DNA from: Sedimentisphaerales bacterium
GTDB lineage: Bacteria; Planctomycetota; Phycisphaerae; Sedimentisphaerales; SG8-4
Assembly (NCBI GenBank): GCA_016932895.1
Contig: JAFGCA010000093.1
Location: forward strand, 1-15,451
Direction: 5' to 3'
Length of the DNA stretch: 15,451 nucleotides
Shown: positions 1-7,373 of the stretch, piece after piece
Numbering within the stretch: position 1 is the first letter of the stretch
Layout of the letters: each line of letters opens with the position of its first letter
The notes under the pieces: generated by a model
Told to the model about the DNA's origin: nothing
The model's input: the letters and a program-made list of their open reading frames with translations, nothing else
The model's database searches: none
Position numbers and translations under genes: made by a program

Positions 1-1471
1 CCTGAAGAGCGTGCAGCGTGACGTCCAGATCGCCCGCGATGCTGTTGATGAACAGGCCCTGGCGGGGATCGGGTTCGCCGAAGAGGGTCTCGGTGGTCGT
101 CCTGTCGCCGTCGTCGTAGAGGTTCACCATGGAGAACTCCATGCCGAAATCGATATCGTTGTTATGCGTGATTTCGGCGAAGAGGACCTTGATGAGGACC
201 TGTCCGATGGGCTTGTCCAGCTCGTCGAGAATGGGCTTGATCTTCTCGTAGTTCTTCGTGGAGGTCATGATGAGCAAAGAGTTGGTATCCGCATCGGCTT
301 CGAAGTAGGTTTCTTCGGAGAGATCGTCGCCGCTGTCGGACGTGCCGCCGGCCGCCTGTGCCGTGGGAGCGGCCTGCCTGCCCTGGAACTGCTGACCGGT
401 CCGGCTGCTGCCCGCCTCATCCAGCGCCTGCATTTCCATAAAGAGGTTGTTGAGAATCTCCATGAGGTTCGTCGCGGTGGCGTTCTTGAGCGCGTAGACG
501 AAGATGCGCCGCTCCTGCTCCGGATTGACATCCAGTTCCTTGATGACATCGGCAATGGCCTCCAGGGTCTCAGCGGGACCACTGACCACGACCGAATTCG
601 TCTGCGAATCGGCGGAGGCGATGACCTGGACGTCCGAGATGCCCCCGCCCTGGGCGCCCTGCTGGCTCGATCCCCCGCGCATGAACCGGACCATCTGGTT
701 CTGCTGGCCGCTGGATCGGGTCGACCGGGACGAGGAAGCACTCTCGCCAAAGACCTCGTTGATCAGTTCGGACGTATCCTGGGCATCGGCATACTCCAGG
801 TGGAAGACCTTGACATCGGCCAGGTTGGGGATCTGCGTGTCCAGCTTCTCCACCACGCCGGCCACGACCTCCAGCAGTTGGTTCGGGCCGGTCACCACCA
901 CGGTGTTGGTCTGGCTGTCCGCCGCTGCGGTAACCGTGAGTTTGCTCCCGCTTTCGTCGTCCTGGCTCTGCCGACGGTCGGACCCGCCAAAAGGAGGTCG
1001 AAACATCATGAACCCACCCCGCTGATCGGCTTGGGACGACTGCTCCTCACCGAACAGATTGTTGATGATGTCGGCCACGTTCATCGCATCGGCATAGCGA
1101 AGCTGGAAGATCTTCACGCCGGCGACCTCGACCGTCGTATCGTCGAGGGACGAAAGCACCTCGGCCACGAGGTCCAGCAGCTCCGCCGGTCCTCTGACCA
1201 CGACCGAGTTGGTCCGCTCGTCGGCGACGGCCACGATCTGCACGTTGACGTTCCCGCCGCCCTGGGTGCCGTCGTCTTCTTGTTCGTCATCCTGGCGGCG
1301 CTCCCGGTCGAAGCGGTCGCGGCGATCGCCACGCCCGGCCACGGCAGCAGCGTCCTCCGTCGCCGCGTCGGACGATACGTTGTCCGTTTGCTGAGCATAG
1401 CCATGACGGGGCATCAGCACACCGGCGGCAACCAGCATCATGACTATCACAAATGTTCTATGAATTCGCAT
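1..1471 (-). CDS. gspD: Secretin GspD, second part: N-domain repeats and start of the secretin domain (runs off the window)
   Basis: Outer-membrane secretin of the type II secretion system, 490 residues visible and the C-terminus outside the window. I read this frame directly from the sequence. The ATG at 1471 follows an AAGGAG ribosome site at 1481-1486. Residues 1-27 are a signal peptide ending near GYAQQ; 28-74 are charged and disordered. Residues 75-110 look like the second half of an N domain. Three full N1-type domains follow at about 118-211, 219-314 and 322-419, each with a QTNSVVV/DTNSLLI-type strand and each carrying a 35-residue Ser/Gln/Gly-rich insert in the middle. The secretin domain begins near 422 (QVLIKVLFAEIT). 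It has no N0 domain; that lies in the neighbouring ORF at 1603-2505. The family call is firm. That the two ORFs act together is inferred. Confidence 0.93.
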   Translation of the reverse strand, partial: MRIHRTFVIVMMLVAAGVLMPRHGYAQQTDNVSSDAATEDAAAVAGRGDRRDRFDRERRQDDEQEDDGTQGGGNVNVQIVAVADERTNSVVVRGPAELLDLVAEVLSSLDDTTVEVAGVKIFQLRYADAMNVADIINNLFGEEQSSQADQRGGFMMFRPPFGGSDRRQSQDDESGSKLTVTAAADSQTNTVVVTGPNQLLEVVAGVVEKLDTQIPNLADVKVFHLEYADAQDTSELINEVFGESASSSRSTRSSGQQNQMVRFMRGGSSQQGAQGGGISDVQVIASADSQTNSVVVSGPAETLEAIADVIKELDVNPEQERRIFVYALKNATATNLMEILNNLFMEMQALDEAGSSRTGQQFQGRQAAPTAQAAGGTSDSGDDLSEETYFEADADTNSLLIMTSTKNYEKIKPILDELDKPIGQVLIKVLFAEITHNNDIDFGMEFSMVNLYDDGDRTTTETLFGEPDPRQGLFINSIAGDLDVTLHALQ

Positions 1472-1480
1472 CGCCAGGTT

Positions 1481-1486
1481 CTCCTT
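1481..1486 (-). promoter_or_regulatory. Ribosome binding site of the second secretin ORF
   Basis: AAGGAG on the minus strand, nine bases before the ATG at 1471. This strong site shows that the second secretin part is translated by its own initiation rather than by read-through or frameshifting from the first part. Confidence 0.8.
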
Positions 1487-1529
1487 AGCGTCCAAATGTT
1501 CTCTCATACTCGTGCTCGGGCTCGGCCGC

Positions 1530-1569
1530 GTGAAGCGTCGTTCGTGAAGCATCGTTCGTGAAGCATCAA
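1530..1569. repeat. 14-bp tandem repeat between the two secretin ORFs
   Basis: The unit GTGAAGCATCGTTC occurs at 1530-1543 (one base different) and 1544-1557, with a partial third copy at 1558-1569. It sits in the 131-bp gap between the two secretin ORFs, upstream of the ribosome site at 1481-1486. No function is evident. Confidence 0.75.
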
Positions 1570-1602
1570 GCGAGGGGGTCATACGAGATCCGTTTCACGA
1601 AC

Positions 1603-2505
1603 TCATCGTCCACCGCGTCCCCCGGGGCCGCCGCGTCCGCCGAACATCCCGGGAGGGCCGCCGCCACGGAACCGGTCCATCATCATCTGGAAGGGGCTGC
1701 CGCCCCGGGACGACGAACCGCCCCGGCTGCTGCGACCGCTTCGCGAATCCTGCTGGAACATGGTGTTGATCATCTCGGCCGCACTCGTGGCGTCGGCGTT
1801 GACCAGCCGGAAAACCCGAATCTCCGCCACCGACGCCATATGCGTATCCAGCGCCGCCACGATCTTCATCAGGCGCTGGATGTTGGCCATCGTGTCGGTG
1901 ACGATCAAGGCATTGCCGTCCTCGTTGGCCTCAAGGCTGGCATACTCCGGAACCAGGCCCTGCAAGTTCTCGCGCAGCGCGCTGGCGGTGACGTAACTGA
2001 CGGGGATCACATAGGTCACCACGTCATCGCTGGCAACGACCGTCTCGGGGTCGCGTCCCGAGAAGACGGGCACGCTCTCCTGTTTGGCGGCCTCCAGGGT
2101 GACAACCTTGAGGACCTTGCCGTTGAGTATCGTGGTCAAGTTCTTTTCCTTGAGCATGGAGTTGATCAGGGAGACCGCCTCCTTGAGTGCGATGGGCTGG
2201 CGGCTGATGACCGTCATGCGGCCGTCCACCAGAGGCTCGCTGGAGACGACCGTCAATCCCGCCGTCTCGGACAGATACTCCAGGACGGCCTGCAAGGGGG
2301 CATCCTGGAAGTTGAGCTTGACCTTCATGTCACCGTTGCTCTGAACGACTTCCACAGGCTCGGTCTTTGCCGGTGGCTCGGTTCTTGCCGGCGATTCGGT
2401 TTTTGCCGGCGGTTCGGTGGCCTGCTGGGCGGAGCTATGCCCGGGCATCAGCACCACGAACACCGCCAGCGTCGCACCGATCATCATTATCTTGAACGTC
2501 TGCAT
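1603..2505 (-). CDS. gspD: Secretin GspD, first part: signal peptide, N0, N1 and half of an N2-type domain
   Basis: A 300-residue exported protein with the N-terminal domains of a secretin but no secretin barrel. Residues 1-27 form a signal peptide ending near HSSAQQ. Residues 30-50 are a six-residue repeat (TEPPAK, TESPAR, TEPPAK). An N0 domain spans about 60-137 (VKLNFQDAPLQAVLEYLSE) and an N1 domain about 162-220 (NALIVTDTMANIQRL). Residues 226-250 match the first half of the N domains in the next ORF (VFRLVNADATSAAEMINTMF against IFQLRYADAMNVADIINNLF). The protein then runs into a Gly/Arg/Ser tail and a clean TGA. The start has AAGGAG at 2515-2520. It lies 131 bp before the second secretin ORF. 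It probably forms the periplasmic ring facing GspC. Both parts have their own ribosome site and signal peptide, so a simple sequencing frameshift does not explain the split. Confidence 0.9.
   Translation of the reverse strand: MQTFKIMMIGATLAVFVVLMPGHSSAQQATEPPAKTESPARTEPPAKTEPVEVVQSNGDMKVKLNFQDAPLQAVLEYLSETAGLTVVSSEPLVDGRMTVISRQPIALKEAVSLINSMLKEKNLTTILNGKVLKVVTLEAAKQESVPVFSGRDPETVVASDDVVTYVIPVSYVTASALRENLQGLVPEYASLEANEDGNALIVTDTMANIQRLMKIVAALDTHMASVAEIRVFRLVNADATSAAEMINTMFQQDSRSGRSSRGGSSSRGGSPFQMMMDRFRGGGPPGMFGGRGGPGGRGGR
2357..2419. repeat. 18-bp tandem repeat coding for TEPPAK units
   Basis: Three full 18-bp units (2357-2374, 2375-2392, 2393-2410) and a partial fourth lie in the first secretin ORF. 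They code for a Pro/Lys/Glu linker between the signal peptide and the N0 domain. Units differ at a few bases. Such repeats can change copy number by slippage without breaking the frame. Confidence 0.8.
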
Positions 2506-2557
2506 TTTGGTTGTCTCCTTCGCCTGATCGTATTCTCAATGACTCGGACCACCTGTT

Positions 2558-3151
2558 CTAATTTCCGAGCTCTTGCTTTCGTCGCTCCAGAAGCTGCTTG
2601 AGGATGTCGGCCTGTTCTCCCGTGGGCGCGGCCGGTTCCGCCTCGGTCGCCCCGACGGCGGCCGACGTCTGCGACCACTCCATCAACTCCCCGGCTGTCA
2701 CGGCGCCGTGTCCACCCTCCAGATCGTATCCCATCCGGATCGTCGTCTTCTTGCCCTCCAGCTCATACTCGAGCGAATCGAGACTGAGGCTCGCAATCGT
2801 GCCCCGCGCAACGCTGTGGCCCTGGCGCAGCCGCAGAATCGTGGCGCTGCGCGTGTCTTCGACGAAGGCGATGAACGTGCCGTCCTCCTGGACAATGCCT
2901 CGCAGAAGAAGATAGGACTCCGGATTGGGCATGACGATCTCCTTCGGCTCCTCAATCTCGTCGGGTCGCCGGATCGGACCGCGCTGTCGCGAGAAGATGT
3001 TGCGCTCCAGGATGATCTGGTACTTCGTCCACGGGTCGGGCGGCTCGGCGCCGTCCTGACCGAGCCCGCTGCCGGGCCACATCGCGATCGCCAGCCCCAG
3101 CACGATGGTCGAGAAAACACCAAACGCCATTCGATTAGAATAATTGTTCAT
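2558..3151 (-). CDS. gspC: GspC-like inner-membrane/periplasmic connector of the type II secretion system
   Basis: A 197-residue protein with one hydrophobic N-terminal segment (about residues 9-26), either a membrane anchor or a signal peptide. The motif YQIILERNIFSRQRG at about 44-58 matches the beginning of the GspC homology region. The next 90 residues (LLLRGIVQEDGTFIAFVED, then short beta strands) fit the HR domain that GspC and PilP share and that contacts the secretin N0 domain. No PDZ domain follows; the C-terminus is a short Ala/Glu-rich helix. The start chosen is the second of two adjacent ATGs, with GAGG six bases upstream, giving a 17-bp overlap with gspM. Standing directly before the secretin ORFs supports the role. 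The sequence alone does not cleanly separate GspC from PilP. Confidence 0.72.
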   Translation of the reverse strand: MNNYSNRMAFGVFSTIVLGLAIAMWPGSGLGQDGAEPPDPWTKYQIILERNIFSRQRGPIRRPDEIEEPKEIVMPNPESYLLLRGIVQEDGTFIAFVEDTRSATILRLRQGHSVARGTIASLSLDSLEYELEGKKTTIRMGYDLEGGHGAVTAGELMEWSQTSAAVGATEAEPAAPTGEQADILKQLLERRKQELGN

Positions 3152-3725
3152 CATCTGCCTCGGACGATTCGGTTGGTTGTGCTTGCTGCCCGGCCGGCTT
3201 CGGGGCCGCACCCAAGTAGAGGGCGGACAGACGAAGCTGCAACGACATGCTGTCGTCGGATTCGCTGCTCGAACCGAGCTGCATGGTCTTGACTTTGAGG
3301 GGCAGGGCCGCGGTTTCCACCTGGTGCAGGAACCACGCCACGGCGTCGAGCGATCCCTTGCCGGCGACGACGAACGTCATTTCCTTGAGGCCCTTGTCAC
3401 TGGCGACGCGCTCGGGCTTGACCGAGCTCAGCGTCAGCCGGGCGTCGGCAGCCCATTCGTCCAGCGCCCGCGCGATCCGCGTTTCCGCCTCCGCGTCGCT
3501 GCGCAGACCCTCCGAGAGCATGGCCTTCCACCGGGGTCCCAGCAGCCGCTGCCGTTCGAAGAGGCTCTGGGCTTCGTTGAATTCCGCCTCCAACTGCAAC
3601 CTGTGATTCTCGACCTGCGCCAGCCGTTTCCCTGCGGGCTCAACGATGAAGAAGTTGAGCATGAGCGCCCCCACGGCCACCACGGCGACGATCAATATAA
3701 CTCGCTCTCGTTTCGATAGAACCAT
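3135..3725 (-). CDS. gspM: GspM/PilO-like assembly platform protein
   Basis: A 196-residue bitopic inner-membrane protein. A short basic cytoplasmic stretch (VLSKRER) precedes a membrane helix at about 9-28. A coiled coil (about 33-65) and a compact periplasmic alpha/beta domain (about 85-170) follow, as in GspM and PilO. The C-terminus is a polar Pro/Gln/Ser/Glu tail. The ATG lies two bases after the gspL stop, and the end overlaps gspC, so coupled translation is likely. GspM partners GspL in the platform under the pseudopilus. The primary sequence of this family is weakly conserved, so the call rests on topology and on position after gspL. Confidence 0.82.
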   Translation of the reverse strand: MVLSKRERVILIVAVVAVGALMLNFFIVEPAGKRLAQVENHRLQLEAEFNEAQSLFERQRLLGPRWKAMLSEGLRSDAEAETRIARALDEWAADARLTLSSVKPERVASDKGLKEMTFVVAGKGSLDAVAWFLHQVETAALPLKVKTMQLGSSSESDDSMSLQLRLSALYLGAAPKPAGQQAQPTESSEADDEQLF

Positions 3726-3727
3726 GT

Positions 3728-5131
3728 CTATTTCGCGCCCCGGAATATGAAATTGACGGCGAATTCCTGCTCTCGGGAATCCCTTCCGGCATCCCGGACG
3801 TGAACCATCTGCACGTCGGAAAACGCCTCGTTGTTCTTGATCAGGTCCAGCACCTCGTAGAAGCTCTCCTTGTCGACCGCCTTTCCGATCAGCGCCCCGA
3901 CGCCGTTGTCACTCAGGGCCAGGTTCGTGGCCCAGATGCGCGGCTCCTGGGGAAACGCCAGGGTCAGCTCGCGCAGGCACTCCAGAAACTCGGGTTCCCG
4001 GGAGGTCCAGCTCCGGGCGTATGAGACCCGATCGACCAGCTCCCGGGCGGCGGCGAGATCCTCGCTCATCAGCTCCAACTGTTCGGTGTAGTAGGCGATG
4101 CTGGCGGTGTCGCTGCGCCACCCGGCCAACACGCTGCCCAGACCGATGAGACACGCCACGGCGACAATGGCCGCCCAGACGGTAAGGCGCTTGTGGCCCG
4201 TGACCTTCTTGCCGTTGATGCGCGAGTGCAGGAAATCAACGGGCGGGCGGTCCGCACCGGCCGCTCCCATCGCCACGGCGACGGCCGCGATCGACTGCGC
4301 CTCGACCGCCGGCAGCGCGGCGCCCAGCCGGTCGGAAAACAGCGCGGCATTGCCGTCGGCGACGGCAATGCCGGGAGCCAGCCGGTCGCGCAGGCGGTCG
4401 AACGTCCCCTCCGACAGACCGCCGTCATCGTACACCGTAACGTGATTGGCTGACGATGGATCCTGTTTGGATGACAGCACGAGAAGCCGCTGAATCGTGG
4501 CAGCCAGCGCCGTGGCGTCGGCGGGCGTCGAGACGTGCTGGATGGACCGCAGCCGGCCGTTTGCGCGGCTCCAGAACTCGCAGTAGCCCGGCCGCGCGTA
4601 CAATCCGTAGCGGCATTCGGCCGTGTCCCGAGGCAACGCCTCGTTGAGACTCAGCGCCGAGACCGTCACAGACTGCACCCGCAGGCCGGCCGCCGTGACC
4701 AGAGCGACGATCTGATCCGTGAGCTGACGTCGCGTGGCCAGCAGCAGAATCCGGCTGCTCTCGGCACTGCTGGGTCGGCCGCAGTAATCGAAAACCAGAT
4801 CACCGGCATTCAGAGAAAAAGTACGCTCGGCCTGGATGTGCAAGAGGCCCGAAAGGGAGTCCGCTTTGGCCGGCGGGACCGTGATTTCCTTGGCCACAAT
4901 CCATTGCGCCGGAATCCCCACCGCGGCCTGTTTCGCCGTGAAGTGATTCGCGCGAAGGAACTGCTTGAGCTGCCGACCCAATTCTTCGGCGTTCTCCGGC
5001 GAGAGCTTGTCCCGGAAAACAAACCGGGCACAGCGCCGAATCTCATGGCGGCCCGCTCGTGCCCGCAGCGCTGCGGCAGCGATGCCGGACTCATCAATGG
5101 CCAGTCCCAATACGGTTTGCGTGCTGCGCAT
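3728..5131 (-). CDS. gspL: GspL/PilM-like assembly platform protein
   Basis: A 467-residue protein that couples the cytoplasmic ATPase to the membrane platform. The N-terminal 300 residues have an actin-like fold signature of the GspL/PilM type: VLGLAIDESGIAAAAL near residue 7, and a late stretch ending AVAVAMGAAGAD near residue 290. One membrane helix follows at about 317-335 (WAAIVAVACLIGLGSVLAGW). A periplasmic coiled coil and a small alpha/beta domain complete it, resembling PilN. This PilM-plus-PilN fusion layout is what defines GspL. I chose the ATG at 5131, with GGGA upstream, over a GTG two codons earlier. The gene lies 13 bp after gspK and 2 bp before gspM. Confidence 0.87.
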   Translation of the reverse strand: MRSTQTVLGLAIDESGIAAAALRARAGRHEIRRCARFVFRDKLSPENAEELGRQLKQFLRANHFTAKQAAVGIPAQWIVAKEITVPPAKADSLSGLLHIQAERTFSLNAGDLVFDYCGRPSSAESSRILLLATRRQLTDQIVALVTAAGLRVQSVTVSALSLNEALPRDTAECRYGLYARPGYCEFWSRANGRLRSIQHVSTPADATALAATIQRLLVLSSKQDPSSANHVTVYDDGGLSEGTFDRLRDRLAPGIAVADGNAALFSDRLGAALPAVEAQSIAAVAVAMGAAGADRPPVDFLHSRINGKKVTGHKRLTVWAAIVAVACLIGLGSVLAGWRSDTASIAYYTEQLELMSEDLAAARELVDRVSYARSWTSREPEFLECLRELTLAFPQEPRIWATNLALSDNGVGALIGKAVDKESFYEVLDLIKNNEAFSDVQMVHVRDAGRDSREQEFAVNFIFRGAK

Positions 5132-5144
5132 AGTCACCGTCCCG

Positions 5145-6512
5145 TCAGTCCATGTTCAAGATCGTATTTGTCAGCGGTTCTCCCTTGCGCACGGCCGCCA
5201 CGATCGCTTCGCTCAAGGGCCAACCCGAGTGGGTCAGCGTCTTCCAGTACACGATCACAGGAGAGGCCTCGCGCAGATCGAGGACCGCTTTGTATCTCTT
5301 ATAGGCCCGGCCGTTGCCCGCCAGGCAGACGATATCGGCCGAGTACTGAAACGAACGCGTTGTGATGAAGCTGCCGATCTCGACGGCCTTGGCGTTGTCG
5401 AGCACCTCCGCCACCCAGGCGACGGAATCGATATCGTTGTTCGACGTGCGGTAGGACAGCAGGGCCTCGACGTCGCTTTCCTCCAGCCCGGGCAGACACA
5501 GCAACACTTCCTTGCTGGCGGTGTTGACGTTGACCAGGCCGGGGAGCGTCTCTTCGGCGCTGGTAGTGAGCCGCTCGGCAATCTGCGCGAACTCCTCGGA
5601 CGTCAAACCCGCTCCCAAATAGAAATCCAGGACGTTGTCATAGCGCGGGTTCGTGGGGATTTGATTCATGATCTCCAACGCCCGTTCTTCTTTGACGACC
5701 TCCTCCAACGCCGCCTGCAGGTCCGCCCGGGACTGGGCCTCGTTGACGTTGAGCCGCTGGTTGCCCTCGCTGTCCACGTTGGCCTCGACGCTGTAGACGG
5801 TCACGTAGTCGTAGAAGCCCGCGTCCAGCCGCCCGTTGCGGTTGTCGGGCGGATCGCTGTTGTCGCCGTCGTTTTCGTGATCGTCGAGAACGCCGTTGAG
5901 ATTCGTGTCTTCCCCGTAGAGAAGGTCTTCCGAGGCGCCTTTGATCAGGAGGATTTCATCCACGGTCTCCAGCGGGCCGTTTTTGCAGTCGTAGGGCTCC
6001 GAGAGTGACAGATAGTACTCGTTTTCCGCGCCGCCGGTGGAGATCTCGCTATCCTCGTCGCGCCAGTCGATGATGGAGGCGGCCAATTCAGACGTCATGC
6101 CGGGGAGCTTGAGCAACATCTCCAGCGAGGCGGAGTTCAGATTGATCTTGCCCGCCTCGTCGGTAATCCCGTACTCGAACTCTCGATCGTCTTCCAGGTT
6201 TGAACGCAGGATCCAGAAGTAACTTTGCCCCAGTTCCATGGCCTGGTACGAATCGGCCCCTTCGAGGGCGGAGGCGTCCTCGTCGGAGATCGTGCTGAGC
6301 TGGGCGATGACGTACTCCAGCGCACCGGCCGCGACGCACTCGGCCTCCAGGGAAGCCACATGGTTGGCCGAGACGATGGCGGCGATCCGCATCGAGCGGG
6401 CAAACACCAGGGCCAGCCCGGCCAGAACCAAAACCACCCAGATCGTCACGATCAGGACGGTGCCTCGGACCCGGTGTGATGCCTTCCGTTTTGTGCCTGC
6501 CAGCGTTCTCAT
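5145..6512 (-). CDS. gspK: Minor pseudopilin GspK (tip subunit)
   Basis: A 455-residue protein, far larger than the other pseudopilins, as expected for GspK. A basic leader (residues 1-17) ends RVRG before the hydrophobic helix TVLIVTIWVVLVLAGLALVF. There is no Glu at position +5, the usual GspK exception. The large globular domain contains helix-hairpin-helix-like stretches (LPGMTSELAASIIDW near 136-150; LVNVNTASKEVLLCLPGLEE near 326-345) of the GspK SAM-like type. Between them lies an acidic Asn/Asp-rich loop (201-232) with two EF-hand-like DxNxNGxxD motifs. The ATG overlaps the gspJ stop as ATGA, which decides the start; the open frame continues further upstream but is not needed. GspK caps the pseudopilus with GspI and GspJ. 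Confidence 0.92.
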   Translation of the reverse strand: MRTLAGTKRKASHRVRGTVLIVTIWVVLVLAGLALVFARSMRIAAIVSANHVASLEAECVAAGALEYVIAQLSTISDEDASALEGADSYQAMELGQSYFWILRSNLEDDREFEYGITDEAGKINLNSASLEMLLKLPGMTSELAASIIDWRDEDSEISTGGAENEYYLSLSEPYDCKNGPLETVDEILLIKGASEDLLYGEDTNLNGVLDDHENDGDNSDPPDNRNGRLDAGFYDYVTVYSVEANVDSEGNQRLNVNEAQSRADLQAALEEVVKEERALEIMNQIPTNPRYDNVLDFYLGAGLTSEEFAQIAERLTTSAEETLPGLVNVNTASKEVLLCLPGLEESDVEALLSYRTSNNDIDSVAWVAEVLDNAKAVEIGSFITTRSFQYSADIVCLAGNGRAYKRYKAVLDLREASPVIVYWKTLTHSGWPLSEAIVAAVRKGEPLTNTILNMD

Positions 6513-7372
6513 CCTTCTGATTCGCTCTCTTGTTTGGCCCAGACCCCGCAGGGGATCGCGAAGCACTGGACAAGCCGGCGCTTTTTCGGTTCGTCGGTGC
6601 GACGATCGACATCGTGGGCGATCTCGATGTCGATCTCCACGGCTTGCGGCAGACTGTTGGCGTCGGCCGTCGAGTCCCAGGCATCGACCCACCCGTCGCC
6701 GTCGAAATATCGAAGGTTCAGGGACACCACGTTGCGGCAGAGGATCTGCTCGTCCGGATCGACGGCCTTGAGAGACAACAGGTTGGTCGTGACGCGCCGC
6801 ACGAGCTGGTACGTCCCGTCGCCGGTGTCACCGTCTTCGGTCAGCATCAGTTCGATCTGTCCCAGGCCCGCCGCGACCTCGTCGTCGGCCGCATAAATGT
6901 GCGTGGTGTAAAATTCCAGACTATCGGCATCCACTCCCTTAATACCCGCCGAATTTGTGCCCACGAAGGCGCCCGCCAGGACGCCGTCCGGCGCCAGCAC
7001 GCCGTAAATATCCTGTTTCAAAAGCTCAATTGCATTGACGGCCAGCGCGGTCGGCTCGACGGCGGACATCGCGCTGCGCCGCGCGCGAAAGCCCGTGTAC
7101 AACGCCGTGTACAGACACGAGGCGACGACCACCATCAGCACCATCGCCACCAGCAGCTCCAGCAGTGTAAAGGCTCTTGCTCTGTTACACCTTGTATGGT
7201 GGGTTAGACACGGTGTGGCAGCGTCAAGGCCGCAGGCCTTGGCGATGGTTCGTTCGGATTCGAGAGGCACCATCGCCAAGCTGCGCTTGACGCTGCCACA
7301 CAGAACGTCCGGACGATACTCGTCATTTGACGAGTAATGAAGCACTCCGTCTTGTCGAGCGGCGCCGGCCAT
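6509..7372 (-). CDS. gspJ: Minor pseudopilin GspJ with an abnormally long leader
   Basis: A 287-residue prepilin-like protein. The type IV pilin motif RA-FTLLELLVAMVLMVVV has its processing site after Ala67, and Glu lies at +5 of the mature protein. The mature 220-residue beta-rich domain fits GspJ, and the position between gspI and gspK agrees. The start at 7372 lies one base after the gspI stop with GGAGG at 7382-7386. That gives a 67-residue leader where 5-25 is usual. Part of the leader is encoded by an inverted repeat (7214-7300). No start codon lies between that repeat and the processing site; the nearest in-frame ATG is inside the repeat and would still leave a 34-residue leader. Ala instead of Gly before the cut is tolerated in some prepilins. 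Confidence 0.88.
   Translation of the reverse strand: MAGAARQDGVLHYSSNDEYRPDVLCGSVKRSLAMVPLESERTIAKACGLDAATPCLTHHTRCNRARAFTLLELLVAMVLMVVVASCLYTALYTGFRARRSAMSAVEPTALAVNAIELLKQDIYGVLAPDGVLAGAFVGTNSAGIKGVDADSLEFYTTHIYAADDEVAAGLGQIELMLTEDGDTGDGTYQLVRRVTTNLLSLKAVDPDEQILCRNVVSLNLRYFDGDGWVDAWDSTADANSLPQAVEIDIEIAHDVDRRTDEPKKRRLVQCFAIPCGVWAKQESESEG
7214..7300. repeat. Imperfect inverted repeat inside the gspJ leader
   Basis: Left arm 7214-7249 (36 bp) and right arm 7269-7300 (32 bp) pair over an outer 15 bp and an inner 12 bp. They are separated by a short asymmetric internal loop and close on a 19-bp loop. The outer arm begins TGTGGCAGCGTCAAG and the inner arm ends CTTGGCGATGGT. The element keeps the gspJ frame open. 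It looks like a REP or MITE-type insertion. Whether other genome copies exist cannot be seen here. Confidence 0.85.
7317..7336. repeat. Perfect 8-bp hairpin beside the gspJ inverted repeat
   Basis: TACTCGTC and GACGAGTA flank the loop ATTT. It lies 17 bp from the larger inverted repeat and also within the gspJ leader codons, 36 bases into the gene. It could belong to the same inserted element or could affect early translation. Confidence 0.7.
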
Positions 7373-7373
7373 C

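Noticed and set aside
11..1561. A 516-codon plus-strand frame over the secretin region
   Set aside because: The minus strand carries a clear secretin with signal peptide and ribosome site; the plus-strand product has no recognisable motif and is a shadow.
1530..1569. A possible CRISPR-like array
   Set aside because: The units are 14 bp in direct tandem with no spacers, and no cas genes are present.
1472..1602. A sequencing frameshift as the cause of the split secretin
   Set aside because: The first part ends in a long Gly/Arg tail and a stop, and the second begins with a strong ribosome site and a full signal peptide; a one- or two-base error would not create these.
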